This document shows, one piece after another, positions 1 to 4,831 of a stretch of DNA of 11,815 nucleotides (the stretch's first letter is position 1; every line of letters starts with the position of its first letter). The position numbers and the translations under genes are program-made. The stretch lies in NCBI GenBank assembly GCA_023416195.1, contig JAEZID010000571.1, forward strand, positions 1-11,815, written 5' to 3'. Below the pieces are notes generated by a model. The model ran no database searches. It saw only the letters and a list, made by a program, of their open reading frames with translations, and was not told where the DNA came from. The DNA comes from Pseudomonadota bacterium (GTDB lineage: Bacteria > Pseudomonadota > Alphaproteobacteria > Azospirillales > Azospirillaceae).

Positions 1-443
1 GCGTTGGCGCCGACGCGCGCGCCGGCCCCGATGGTGATGCCGCCCAGCACCTTCGCCCCGGCGCCGACGATGACGCCGTCGCCCAGCGTCGGGTGGCGCT
101 TGCCCTGGTGCAGCGAGGTGCCGCCCAGCGTGACCCCGTGATACAGCATGACGTCGTCACCGATCTCGGCGGTCTCGCCGATGACGACGCCCATGCCGTG
201 GTCGATGAAGAAGCGGCGGCCGATGGTGGCGCCCGGGTGAATCTCGATTCCGGTCAGCGCGCGGGAGATCTGCGACACGACCCGCGCGGCGAGCTTCCAA
301 TCGCGTTCCCAGCAGTAATGCGCGATCCGGTGCAGGACGATGGCGTGCAGGCCGGGATAGCACAGCGCCACCTCCACCCGCGAGCGCGCGGCCGGGTCGC
401 GCGCCATAATCCCATCGATCTCTTCGCGAAGATGCTTGAACAC
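1..443 (-). CDS. cysE: Serine O-acetyltransferase (5' part; runs off left edge)
   Basis: Transfers acetyl from acetyl-CoA to L-serine to give O-acetylserine, the precursor of cysteine, in the cytoplasm. The 147 complete codons start at a GTG (443-441) with MFKHLREEID. An N-terminal helical part (about 1-60) leads into left-handed beta-helix hexapeptide repeats (about 65 onward, e.g. IHPGATIG, IGETAEIG, VIVGAGAKVLGG). By family knowledge the catalytic residues are the DH pair (Asp81-His82) and His117 in GKRHPTLG. Glu67 in GIEIHP stands where the E. coli enzyme has Asp, as is usual in this shorter EpsC-like class, which lacks much of the E. coli N-terminal extension. The GTG is chosen because the family sequence starts here and no better in-frame start lies upstream. 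The acyl-CoA-binding C-terminus is outside the window. Whether it is feedback-inhibited by cysteine cannot be judged from this part. Confidence 0.93.
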   Translation of the reverse strand, partial: MFKHLREEIDGIMARDPAARSRVEVALCYPGLHAIVLHRIAHYCWERDWKLAARVVSQISRALTGIEIHPGATIGRRFFIDHGMGVVIGETAEIGDDVMLYHGVTLGGTSLHQGKRHPTLGDGVIVGAGAKVLGGITIGAGARVGAN

Positions 444-556
444 AAGAACACCCGCCGTGGTATAGTCCGCCCTCTTGCCGAGGGAGAATATCTTTCGCAA
501 GAACTTCCGACCCGTGCCTCGCCGGTCGCGCGGGTTGCCCTTAAGGACTGTCGACG
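444..556 (-). promoter_or_regulatory. Leader region of cysE with two short hairpins
   Basis: If transcription starts about 7 bases past the -10 at 557-562, the cysE mRNA carries a leader of roughly 105-110 nt. It contains two small inverted repeats: CGACC-N11-GGTCG (508-528) and CCCTC-N5-GAGGG (470-484), the second ending about 27 nt before the start codon. No strong Shine-Dalgarno sequence precedes the GTG. No riboswitch class was recognised, and no convincing small ORF was seen. The leader length depends on the promoter call being right. Confidence 0.35.
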
Positions 557-585
557 CATATAAGATGACCAAGCAAAACGGTCAA
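557..585 (-). promoter_or_regulatory. Probable sigma-70 promoter of cysE
   Basis: On the minus strand a -35 box TTGACC (585-580, within CTTGACC) is followed by exactly 17 bp and a -10 box TATATG (562-557). Both boxes fit the alphaproteobacterial housekeeping pattern well, in a stretch that is AT-richer than its surroundings. It points at cysE and predicts a start of transcription near 550. Confidence 0.65.
566..584. promoter_or_regulatory. Palindrome TGACC-N9-GGTCA inside the cysE promoter
   Basis: A perfect 5-bp inverted repeat, TGACC (566-570) and GGTCA (580-584) with 9 bp between, covers the -35 box and most of the spacer of the cysE promoter. A dimeric regulator bound here would block RNA polymerase. 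The bound factor is not identified. The GACC/GGTC arms recur at 508-528 in the leader with a different spacing. Confidence 0.4.
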
Positions 586-588
586 GAA

Positions 589-617
589 TTGTGTTCGGAA
601 AATCCATGCTTTGCAAT
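589..617 (+). promoter_or_regulatory. Weak candidate promoter for the hydrolase unit
   Basis: TTGTGT (589-594), a 17-bp spacer and TGCAAT (612-617) match the consensus at 3 of 6 and 4 of 6 positions. It diverges almost directly from the cysE promoter, with its -35 box only 3 bp from the cysE -35 box, so one regulator could touch both. It would give a leader of about 80 nt before the ATG at 707. No better candidate was seen in 618-706. Confidence 0.25.
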
Positions 618-706
618 GGGCGACCACGCGCGCTTGCCCGATCGGCGGCCCCCGGACGTTCCGGTGGTTCGGATCAACCTTTGTTCGCGTCAGGATCGTC
701 GCCCCC

Positions 707-1378
707 ATGCCTGAAGTGATCATCAACGGTCCGGCCGGCCGGCTCGAAGGCCGCTATACCCACGGCACCTTGCCCAACGCGCCCGTTGCCCTGCTGCTGC
801 ACCCGCACCCGCACCACAACGGAACGATGAACAACAAGGTGGTCTTCACCCTGTTCCAGTCCTTCACGAAGCGCGGCTATTCGGCCCTGCGCTTCAACTT
901 CCGGGGGGTCGGCCGCAGCCAGGGCACCTACGACAAGGGCGAGGGGGAGCTGGCCGACGCGGCGGCGGCGCTCGATTGGCTCCAGACCCACAACCCCAAC
1001 GCCCCGGTGTGCTGGATCGCCGGCGTGTCATTCGGGGCCTGGATCGGCATGCAGTTGCTGATGCGCCGGCCGGAGATCGACGGCTTCGTGTCCGTCTCCC
1101 CGCCCGCGAACCTGTTCGACTTCTCCTTCCTGGCGCCCTGCCCGTCCTCGGGCCTGATCATCCACGGCGACAAGGACGAGCTGGTGCCCCAGGCGGCGGT
1201 GACCAAGCTGGTGACCAAGCTGTCGCATCAGAAGGACATCCGCATCGACCACCGCGTGGTCCCCGGCGCCAACCACTTCTTCGCCAACCGTTCCGACGAT
1301 CTGGCGGTGCAGGTGGACGACTATCTGGACCGCGCGCTCGGCAACCCAATCGCGGCAGCAGCCGTGGTGGTGGAGTGA
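707..1378 (+). CDS. Small alpha/beta hydrolase (COG2945-like)
   Basis: A 223-residue cytoplasmic serine hydrolase of the dienelactone-hydrolase-like alpha/beta fold; the substrate is unknown. Visible elements in order are the oxyanion-loop region HPHPHHNGTMNNKVV (32-46), the strand/turn LRFNFRGVGRSQG (61-73), the nucleophile elbow GVSFGAW with Ser108, the acid HGDKDELV with Asp157 (or Asp155), and the general base His190 in PGANHFF. The triad is complete, so it should be active. The ATG at 707 is chosen because the family N-terminus (MPEVIINGPAGRLEG) starts there and an AGGA lies 11 nt upstream. An upstream in-frame ATG at 611 would add 32 residues that look like translated non-coding DNA. 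No signal peptide is seen. It is followed after 10 bp by a small lipoprotein gene and is divergent from cysE. Confidence 0.88.
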   Translation: MPEVIINGPAGRLEGRYTHGTLPNAPVALLLHPHPHHNGTMNNKVVFTLFQSFTKRGYSALRFNFRGVGRSQGTYDKGEGELADAAAALDWLQTHNPNAPVCWIAGVSFGAWIGMQLLMRRPEIDGFVSVSPPANLFDFSFLAPCPSSGLIIHGDKDELVPQAAVTKLVTKLSHQKDIRIDHRVVPGANHFFANRSDDLAVQVDDYLDRALGNPIAAAAVVVE

Positions 1379-1388
1379 GGACAGCGGA

Positions 1389-1541
1389 ATGAGCCTGCGC
1401 GCGCTGGTCATGGCCATGGTCGCCGCGCTGCCGCTGTCCGCCTGCACATCCACATCGTTCAGCGAGTTCCTCGCCGGCACGTTCGGCGGCTGGTGCCGCA
1501 CCGCCTCCAACTGCGACGACCATACCCGGCGCCAGCCGTGA
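1389..1541 (+). CDS. Small putative lipoprotein (50 aa)
   Basis: A 50-residue ORF starting at ATG 1389, with a good Shine-Dalgarno GAGGA (1377-1381) overlapping the stop of the hydrolase gene 10 bp upstream. The N-terminus is a short lipoprotein signal: MSLR, a hydrophobic stretch, then the lipobox LSAC with Cys19 as the lipidation site. Processing would leave about 32 residues, CTSTSFSEFLAGTFGGWC onward, with two more cysteines (Cys36, Cys42) that could pair in the periplasm, and a polar tail DDHTRRQP. The residue after Cys19 is Thr, not Asp, so outer-membrane sorting would be expected by the E. coli rule. I do not recognise the family and assign no function. The signal, the spacing and the ribosome site together support a real gene; it probably shares a transcript with the hydrolase. 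Confidence 0.6.
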   Translation: MSLRALVMAMVAALPLSACTSTSFSEFLAGTFGGWCRTASNCDDHTRRQP

Positions 1542-1562
1542 TGACGGTCCCGTGAGCGCCAT

Positions 1563-1880
1563 TCAGGCGGCGCGCCCGACCTGAGGCAACGGCTTTATGG
1601 ATTCCAGCGTCTCGGCCAGTTCCGCCCGCGCCCGCTTGGCTTCGTAAAGATCCTGCAGGTTCATCCAATAACGCTCACCCGTGTCGAAGGCCCGGCCGAG
1701 CCGGAGCGCCATGGCGGCTGTGATACCCCGTTCACCATTGAGAATTTCCGTGACGGCGTTCGGTGGCACCTTGATGTGCTCGGCGAACTTGCGCGCGCTC
1801 AAGCCGAGCGCCTCCAGTTCATCGCGCAGAATCTCTCCAGGATGAATTGGCGGAAGATTGTCGGTCACCGGGTAGGCCAT
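1563..1880 (-). CDS. higA: HigA-type antitoxin (Xre-family HTH)
   Basis: A 105-residue antitoxin of the HigA / VapI-like addiction-module family. The family motif HPGEIL sits at 13-18. A helix-turn-helix of Xre type follows at about 27-55 (LSARKFAEHIKV...AVTEILNGERGIT), then the conserved segment GERYWMNLQDLYE (68-80). It should neutralise the toxin encoded just upstream and repress the shared promoter by binding operators such as those at 2228-2275. It starts 3 bp after the toxin stop codon, with its ribosome site inside the end of the toxin gene, so the two are likely translationally coupled. The toxin-first order is typical of higBA. The length is usual for the family and all key elements are present. 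It runs toward the lipoprotein gene, leaving 21 bp with no visible terminator. Confidence 0.9.
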   Translation of the reverse strand: MAYPVTDNLPPIHPGEILRDELEALGLSARKFAEHIKVPPNAVTEILNGERGITAAMALRLGRAFDTGERYWMNLQDLYEAKRARAELAETLESIKPLPQVGRAA

Positions 1881-1883
1881 GGC

Positions 1884-2213
1884 TCACCCCCTATGATAAT
1901 CGGTGATTTCAACGTCGCAGGGCTCACCTTGAACCAGCAAAGAATCGATTCCTTGGGGCGGCTCTTCAGCGAATGCCCACTTGAAGCAGACACGCCAACG
2001 GTCGTTGATGCGGATGCTGTACTCGCCGGCACGATCACCCGTGAGCGCTTCGAACCGGTTGGACGGTGGGTTCCGCAATTCGATCAACCGGGTGACGCTT
2101 TGCAGCTTCGCCATGGCTTTCGCCGCTTGATGAGCAATGGCTTCGAATTGGCGAACCCTCTCCCCCGCCAGAAACGCAGCCGTATGCTTATCCTTGCAGC
2201 TTCGTATTGCCAT
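1884..2213 (-). CDS. higB: HigB-type toxin (RelE superfamily mRNA interferase)
   Basis: A 109-residue toxin of the HigB/RelE fold; family members cut mRNA on the ribosome. The start ATG at 2213 gives MAIRSCKDKHTAAFLAG, matching the usual beginning (MIRSF.. or AIRSF..K). The core LTGDRAGEYSIRINDRWRVCFKW (58-79) and the C-terminal strand DVEITDYH (100-107), with the His of the active site, are intact. Between them lies a stretch of about 18 residues (roughly 80-97, AFAEEPPQGIDSLLVQGE) longer than in the usual 92-residue members. An in-frame ATG at 2243 would add 10 residues, but it lies inside the palindromic operator and has no ribosome site, whereas GGCGGAT precedes 2213. It lies 59 bp after the anmK stop on the same strand and may also receive read-through from it. 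Confidence 0.87.
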   Translation of the reverse strand: MAIRSCKDKHTAAFLAGERVRQFEAIAHQAAKAMAKLQSVTRLIELRNPPSNRFEALTGDRAGEYSIRINDRWRVCFKWAFAEEPPQGIDSLLVQGEPCDVEITDYHRG

Positions 2214-2227
2214 GACATCCGCCACAA

Positions 2228-2255
2228 CCGTTATGCGTTGCATAACACATAACGG
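2228..2255. promoter_or_regulatory. Nested palindromes before higBA (probable HigA operator)
   Basis: Two perfect inverted repeats are nested here: the outer CCGTTATG (2228-2235) with CATAACGG (2248-2255), and the inner GTTATGC-GTT-GCATAAC (2230-2246). They lie 15-42 bp upstream of the higB start, where the promoter should be. HigA-type antitoxins repress their own promoters through palindromes of this size, so autoregulation is the likely role. The exact -35/-10 boxes could not be fixed with confidence. Confidence 0.6.
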
Positions 2256-2259
2256 GGCT

Positions 2260-2275
2260 TAACGGAAGTCCGTTA
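2260..2275. promoter_or_regulatory. Palindrome TAACGGA-AG-TCCGTTA at the anmK stop
   Basis: A perfect 7-bp inverted repeat with a 2-bp centre, whose right end contains the anmK TAA stop (2275-2273). It uses the same TAACGG half-site as the higBA operator. It lacks a T-run and a usable loop, so it reads as a protein-binding site, not as a terminator. Confidence 0.45.
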
Positions 2276-3337
2276 CCCCACTGGGTGGAACCGCCCGCCG
2301 GTCATCGGCTCCGGCACGCCCGTGGTGGTCGGCACGCTGAGCGGCAGGCCCTTGCGGCTGCGCACAGCGAGATAGGCGAAGGCTTGCGCCTCCAGCGCAT
2401 CGCCGTTCCAGCCGACCTCTTCCACGGGGCCAACCGGCACGCCCAATCGGTCGGCCATCATGCCCATCAGCGTCCGGTTGCAGCGCCCGCCGCCACAGAC
2501 GAGCCAGCGCACCGGCGTTTCCGGCAGGTGCGGAACCACGCGCGCCACCGACGCCGCCGTGAAGGCGGTCAGGGTCGCCGCGCCATCCTCCACCGACAGG
2601 CTCCGCACGGGCGCCGGATTGAAGGCGTCGCGGTCGAGCGACTTGGGCGCCGGCCGCTCGAAATAGGGATGATCGAGCAGGGCCGCCAGCGCCTCCGCAT
2701 CCACACGCCCGCGCGCCGCCAGCGCACCGTCCGCGTCGTAGCGCGCTCCGTTCCGCCGCAGCACCCAATCGTCCACCAGCGCGTTGCCCGGCCCGGTGTC
2801 GCAGGCGATCACCGCGCCATCCCGGCCAATCCAAGTGACGTTCGCCACCCCGCCGACGTTCAGCACGGCCAGCGGGCGCGGCAACGCCTCGGCCAGCGCC
2901 CGGTGGAACAGCGGCACCAGCGGCGCCCCCTGCCCGCCCGCCTGCACGTCGGCCGTGCGGAAGTCGTTGACCACGGCGATGCCGGTCAGTCGCGCCAGAT
3001 GCGCCCCGTCGCCGATCTGCCAGGTGTGGCGCTCCTCCGGCGCGTGGTGGATGGTGTGGCCGTGGAAGCCGATCAGATCCACGTCCCGCGCCGCCATGCC
3101 CGCCTCCGCCAGCAGGCGGCGCACGGCGTCGGCGTGGATTTCGGTCAACTCCCGCTCCACCGCCTCCACCGGCCCTTTGCCGCCGAGGCAGGACCGCAGA
3201 CGCGCGCGAAAGCCGTCCTCATAGGGGATGGTGACGAAGGCGACCGGCTCCACCCGCACCGCGCCATCGGTGCGGACCAGCGCGGCGTCGATGCCGTCCA
3301 TGGAGGTGCCGCTCATCAGCCCGACGACGGTGTGCAT
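2273..3337 (-). CDS. anmK: Anhydro-N-acetylmuramic acid kinase
   Basis: Converts 1,6-anhydro-N-acetylmuramic acid plus ATP to MurNAc-6-phosphate, a cytoplasmic step of peptidoglycan recycling. The protein has 354 residues, close to the family's usual 365-380. Motifs in order: GLMSGTSMDGID (6-17, phosphate-binding loop and signature), GFHGHTIHH (90-98), NDFRTADVQAGGQGAPLVP (124-142), LNVGGVANVT (159-168), CDTGPGN with the catalytic Asp180, KSLDRDAF (232-239), CGGGRCNRTLM (281-291), EAQAFAYLAVR (316-326) and TTTGVPEPMTGG (337-348). All are intact. The ATG at 3337 is preceded by GAAGG 9 nt away. It is divergent from tyrS. A terminator-like hairpin with T5 ends 22 nt upstream of the start and could control expression. 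The stop codon lies in a palindrome shared with the higBA control region. Confidence 0.95.
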   Translation of the reverse strand: MHTVVGLMSGTSMDGIDAALVRTDGAVRVEPVAFVTIPYEDGFRARLRSCLGGKGPVEAVERELTEIHADAVRRLLAEAGMAARDVDLIGFHGHTIHHAPEERHTWQIGDGAHLARLTGIAVVNDFRTADVQAGGQGAPLVPLFHRALAEALPRPLAVLNVGGVANVTWIGRDGAVIACDTGPGNALVDDWVLRRNGARYDADGALAARGRVDAEALAALLDHPYFERPAPKSLDRDAFNPAPVRSLSVEDGAATLTAFTAASVARVVPHLPETPVRWLVCGGGRCNRTLMGMMADRLGVPVGPVEEVGWNGDALEAQAFAYLAVRSRKGLPLSVPTTTGVPEPMTGGRFHPVG

Positions 3338-3359
3338 GCGATGCTGCCTTCTCTTGATG

Positions 3360-3387
3360 AAAACGGCCCCGAGAATTGTGGGGCCGG
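3360..3387 (-). terminator. Hairpin plus T5 just upstream of anmK
   Basis: On the minus strand CGGCCCC (3387-3381), a 9-nt loop and GGGGCCG (3371-3365) form a 7-bp GC-rich stem, followed at once by TTTTT (3364-3360). This is the form of an intrinsic terminator. It faces into anmK and ends only 22 nt before its start codon, so it is either an attenuator in the anmK leader or a barrier to antisense transcripts from tyrS. On the plus strand the stem has no T-run after it. Confidence 0.45.
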
Positions 3388-3405
3388 CCGTTCCATGCTA
3401 ACAGA
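3377..3405 (+). promoter_or_regulatory. Weak candidate promoter for tyrS
   Basis: TTGTGG (3377-3382), a 17-bp spacer and TAACAG (3400-3405) match the consensus at 3 of 6 positions each. The position is reasonable, predicting about 33 nt of leader before the ATG at 3445. The match is poor and the -35 box lies within the hairpin sequence described for 3360-3387. Confidence 0.2.
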
Positions 3406-3444
3406 CGCGACCCCGAACCTTACCACGACAGCCGGATCGCGGCC

Positions 3445-4698
3445 ATGACGACGCTGAAATCGGATTTCCTCCGCACGCTGCAAGAGCGTGGCTTCATCCA
3501 CCAGTGCACCGACCTCGCCGCCCTCGACGAGCGCGCGACGAAGGGTCCGGTCGTCGCCTACATCGGCTTCGACTGCACGGCGGACAGCCTGCACGTCGGC
3601 AGCCTGCTGCCGATCATGATGCTGCGCTGGCTGCAGAAGACCGGCCACAAGCCCATCGTCCTGATGGGCGGCGGCACCACCAAGATCGGCGATCCGTCCG
3701 GCAAGGACGAGGCGCGCCAGCTGCTGACCGACGCGGCCATCGACGCCAACATGGCGGGCATCAAGCGCATCTTCGGCCGCTATCTGTCCTTCGGCGACGG
3801 CCCGACCGACGCGGTGATGGTCAACAACGCCGACTGGCTGGACGAGCTGAAGTACATCCCGCTGCTGCGCGACATCGGCCGGCACTTCACGATCAACCGC
3901 ATGCTGACCTTCGACTCAGTCAAGCTGCGGCTGGAGCGCGAGCAGCCGCTGACGTTCCTGGAATTCAACTACATGATCCTCCAGGCCTACGACTTCGTGG
4001 AGCTGTTCCGCCGCCACAAATGCGCGCTCCAGATGGGCGGGTCCGACCAGTGGGGCAACATCATCAACGGCGTCGAACTCGGCCGCCGCACCGATGGGGC
4101 GGAGCTGTTCGGCCTGACCACGCCGCTGCTGACCACCTCGTCGGGCGCCAAGATGGGCAAGACGGCGGCGGGAGCCGTGTGGCTGACCGCCGACAAGCTC
4201 AGCGCCTACGATTTCTGGCAGTACTGGCGCAACACCGAGGACGCCGACGTCGGCCGCTTCCTGCGCCTCTACACCGAACTGCCGCTGGACGAGGTCGCGC
4301 GCCTGGAGGCGCTCCCGGGTGCCGAGATCAACGAGGCCAAGAAGATCCTGGCCCACGAGGTGACCAAACTCGCCCACGGCGAGGAGGCCGCCCTGGAGGC
4401 CGCCGAGACCGCCCGCCGCACCTTCGAACAGGGCGCCGCCGCCGAGGGCCTGCCGACCATCGACGTCTCCCGCGGCGACCTGGAAGCCGGTCTGCCGGTG
4501 GTTGACCTGCTGGTGTCGACCGGACTCGCCGCATCGAAGGGCGAGGCCCGCCGCCTCATCAAGGGTGCCGGCGCCAAGATGAACGACGCGGCCATCGCCG
4601 ACGAAGCCGCGAAGGCGACCACCGCCGACCTGAACGGCGACGGCGTCATCAAGCTCAGCGCCGGCAAGAAGCGCCACGCGCTGGTGAAGGCCGTGTAA
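3445..4698 (+). CDS. tyrS: Tyrosyl-tRNA synthetase
   Basis: Charges tRNA-Tyr with tyrosine in the cytoplasm; an essential class I aminoacyl-tRNA synthetase. The protein has 417 residues, normal for the bacterial TyrS type. In order: the Rossmann catalytic core with YIGFDCTADSLHVGS (39-53; HVGS is the HIGH motif), GGGTTKIGDPSGK (75-87), the tyrosine pocket Y176-x3-Q180-x2-D183 in NYMILQAYDF, MGGSDQWGNI (197-206), the KMSKS-type loop KMGKT (236-240), and a C-terminal S4 RNA-binding domain (about 351-415, VVDLLVSTGLAASKGEARRLI). The ATG at 3445 is chosen because MTTLKSDFLRTLQERGF is the family start; the upstream in-frame ATG at 3376 would add 23 unlike residues. The ribosome site is poor (CCGGAT). 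It is divergent from anmK and convergent with the AsmA-like gene across a palindromic repeat. Confidence 0.96.
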   Translation: MTTLKSDFLRTLQERGFIHQCTDLAALDERATKGPVVAYIGFDCTADSLHVGSLLPIMMLRWLQKTGHKPIVLMGGGTTKIGDPSGKDEARQLLTDAAIDANMAGIKRIFGRYLSFGDGPTDAVMVNNADWLDELKYIPLLRDIGRHFTINRMLTFDSVKLRLEREQPLTFLEFNYMILQAYDFVELFRRHKCALQMGGSDQWGNIINGVELGRRTDGAELFGLTTPLLTTSSGAKMGKTAAGAVWLTADKLSAYDFWQYWRNTEDADVGRFLRLYTELPLDEVARLEALPGAEINEAKKILAHEVTKLAHGEEAALEAAETARRTFEQGAAAEGLPTIDVSRGDLEAGLPVVDLLVSTGLAASKGEARRLIKGAGAKMNDAAIADEAAKATTADLNGDGVIKLSAGKKRHALVKAV

Positions 4699-4704
4699 GG
4701 GGCC

Positions 4705-4831
4705 GCGTTTGCCCCCTCCCTAACCCTCCCCCGCTACGCGGGAGAGGGAACTCCGTCGCAAGCCCTCAAAGCCCTCTCCCGCGCAGCGGGGGAGGGAGGG
4801 ACCCGCGAAGCGGGAGGGAGGGGGCAAACGC
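4705..4831. repeat. REP-like palindromic element between tyrS and the AsmA-like gene
   Basis: Almost the whole convergent gap is inverted repeats. The outer arms are a perfect 17 bp, GCGTTTGCCCCCTCCCT (4705-4721) and its complement (4815-4831), the latter touching the stop codon of the AsmA-like gene. Inside, 4724-4748 and 4772-4796 form a 25-bp inverted pair with one mismatch. Each of these and a third site (4802-4814) contain CCCGC-NNN-GCGGG, with centres TAC, GCA and GAA. The RNA of either strand could fold into a long branched stem. Similar C-rich/G-rich intergenic palindromes recur in many alphaproteobacterial genomes, by recollection. It probably serves as a two-way transcription stop or 3'-end shield; there is no T-run. 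Confidence 0.8.

Noticed and set aside
93..563. A plus-strand open frame opposite cysE.
   Set aside because: The minus strand encodes clear hexapeptide repeats with the DH and KRHP motifs; this frame has none.
566..584. Reading the cysE palindrome as a standard IscR box.
   Set aside because: The arms TGACC/GGTCA are 9 bp apart, about 4 bp wider than the known IscR pattern, and the flanks do not match.
611..706. Upstream ATG start for the hydrolase (32 more residues).
   Set aside because: The added residues do not look like this family or a signal peptide, and the family N-terminus begins at 707.
2214..2243. Upstream ATG start for HigB (10 more residues).
   Set aside because: The ATG lies inside the operator palindrome without a ribosome site; the family start fits 2213.
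3376..3444. Upstream ATG start for TyrS (23 more residues).
   Set aside because: The additional residues are unlike TyrS and overlap the divergent control region.
2285..3448. A plus-strand open frame opposite anmK.
   Set aside because: It is Arg/His/Ala-rich shadow sequence opposite a gene with all AnmK motifs.
4705..4831. The G/C-rich repeat as a CRISPR array.
   Set aside because: The units are inverted, unequally spaced and without unique spacers of constant length; it is a palindromic intergenic element.
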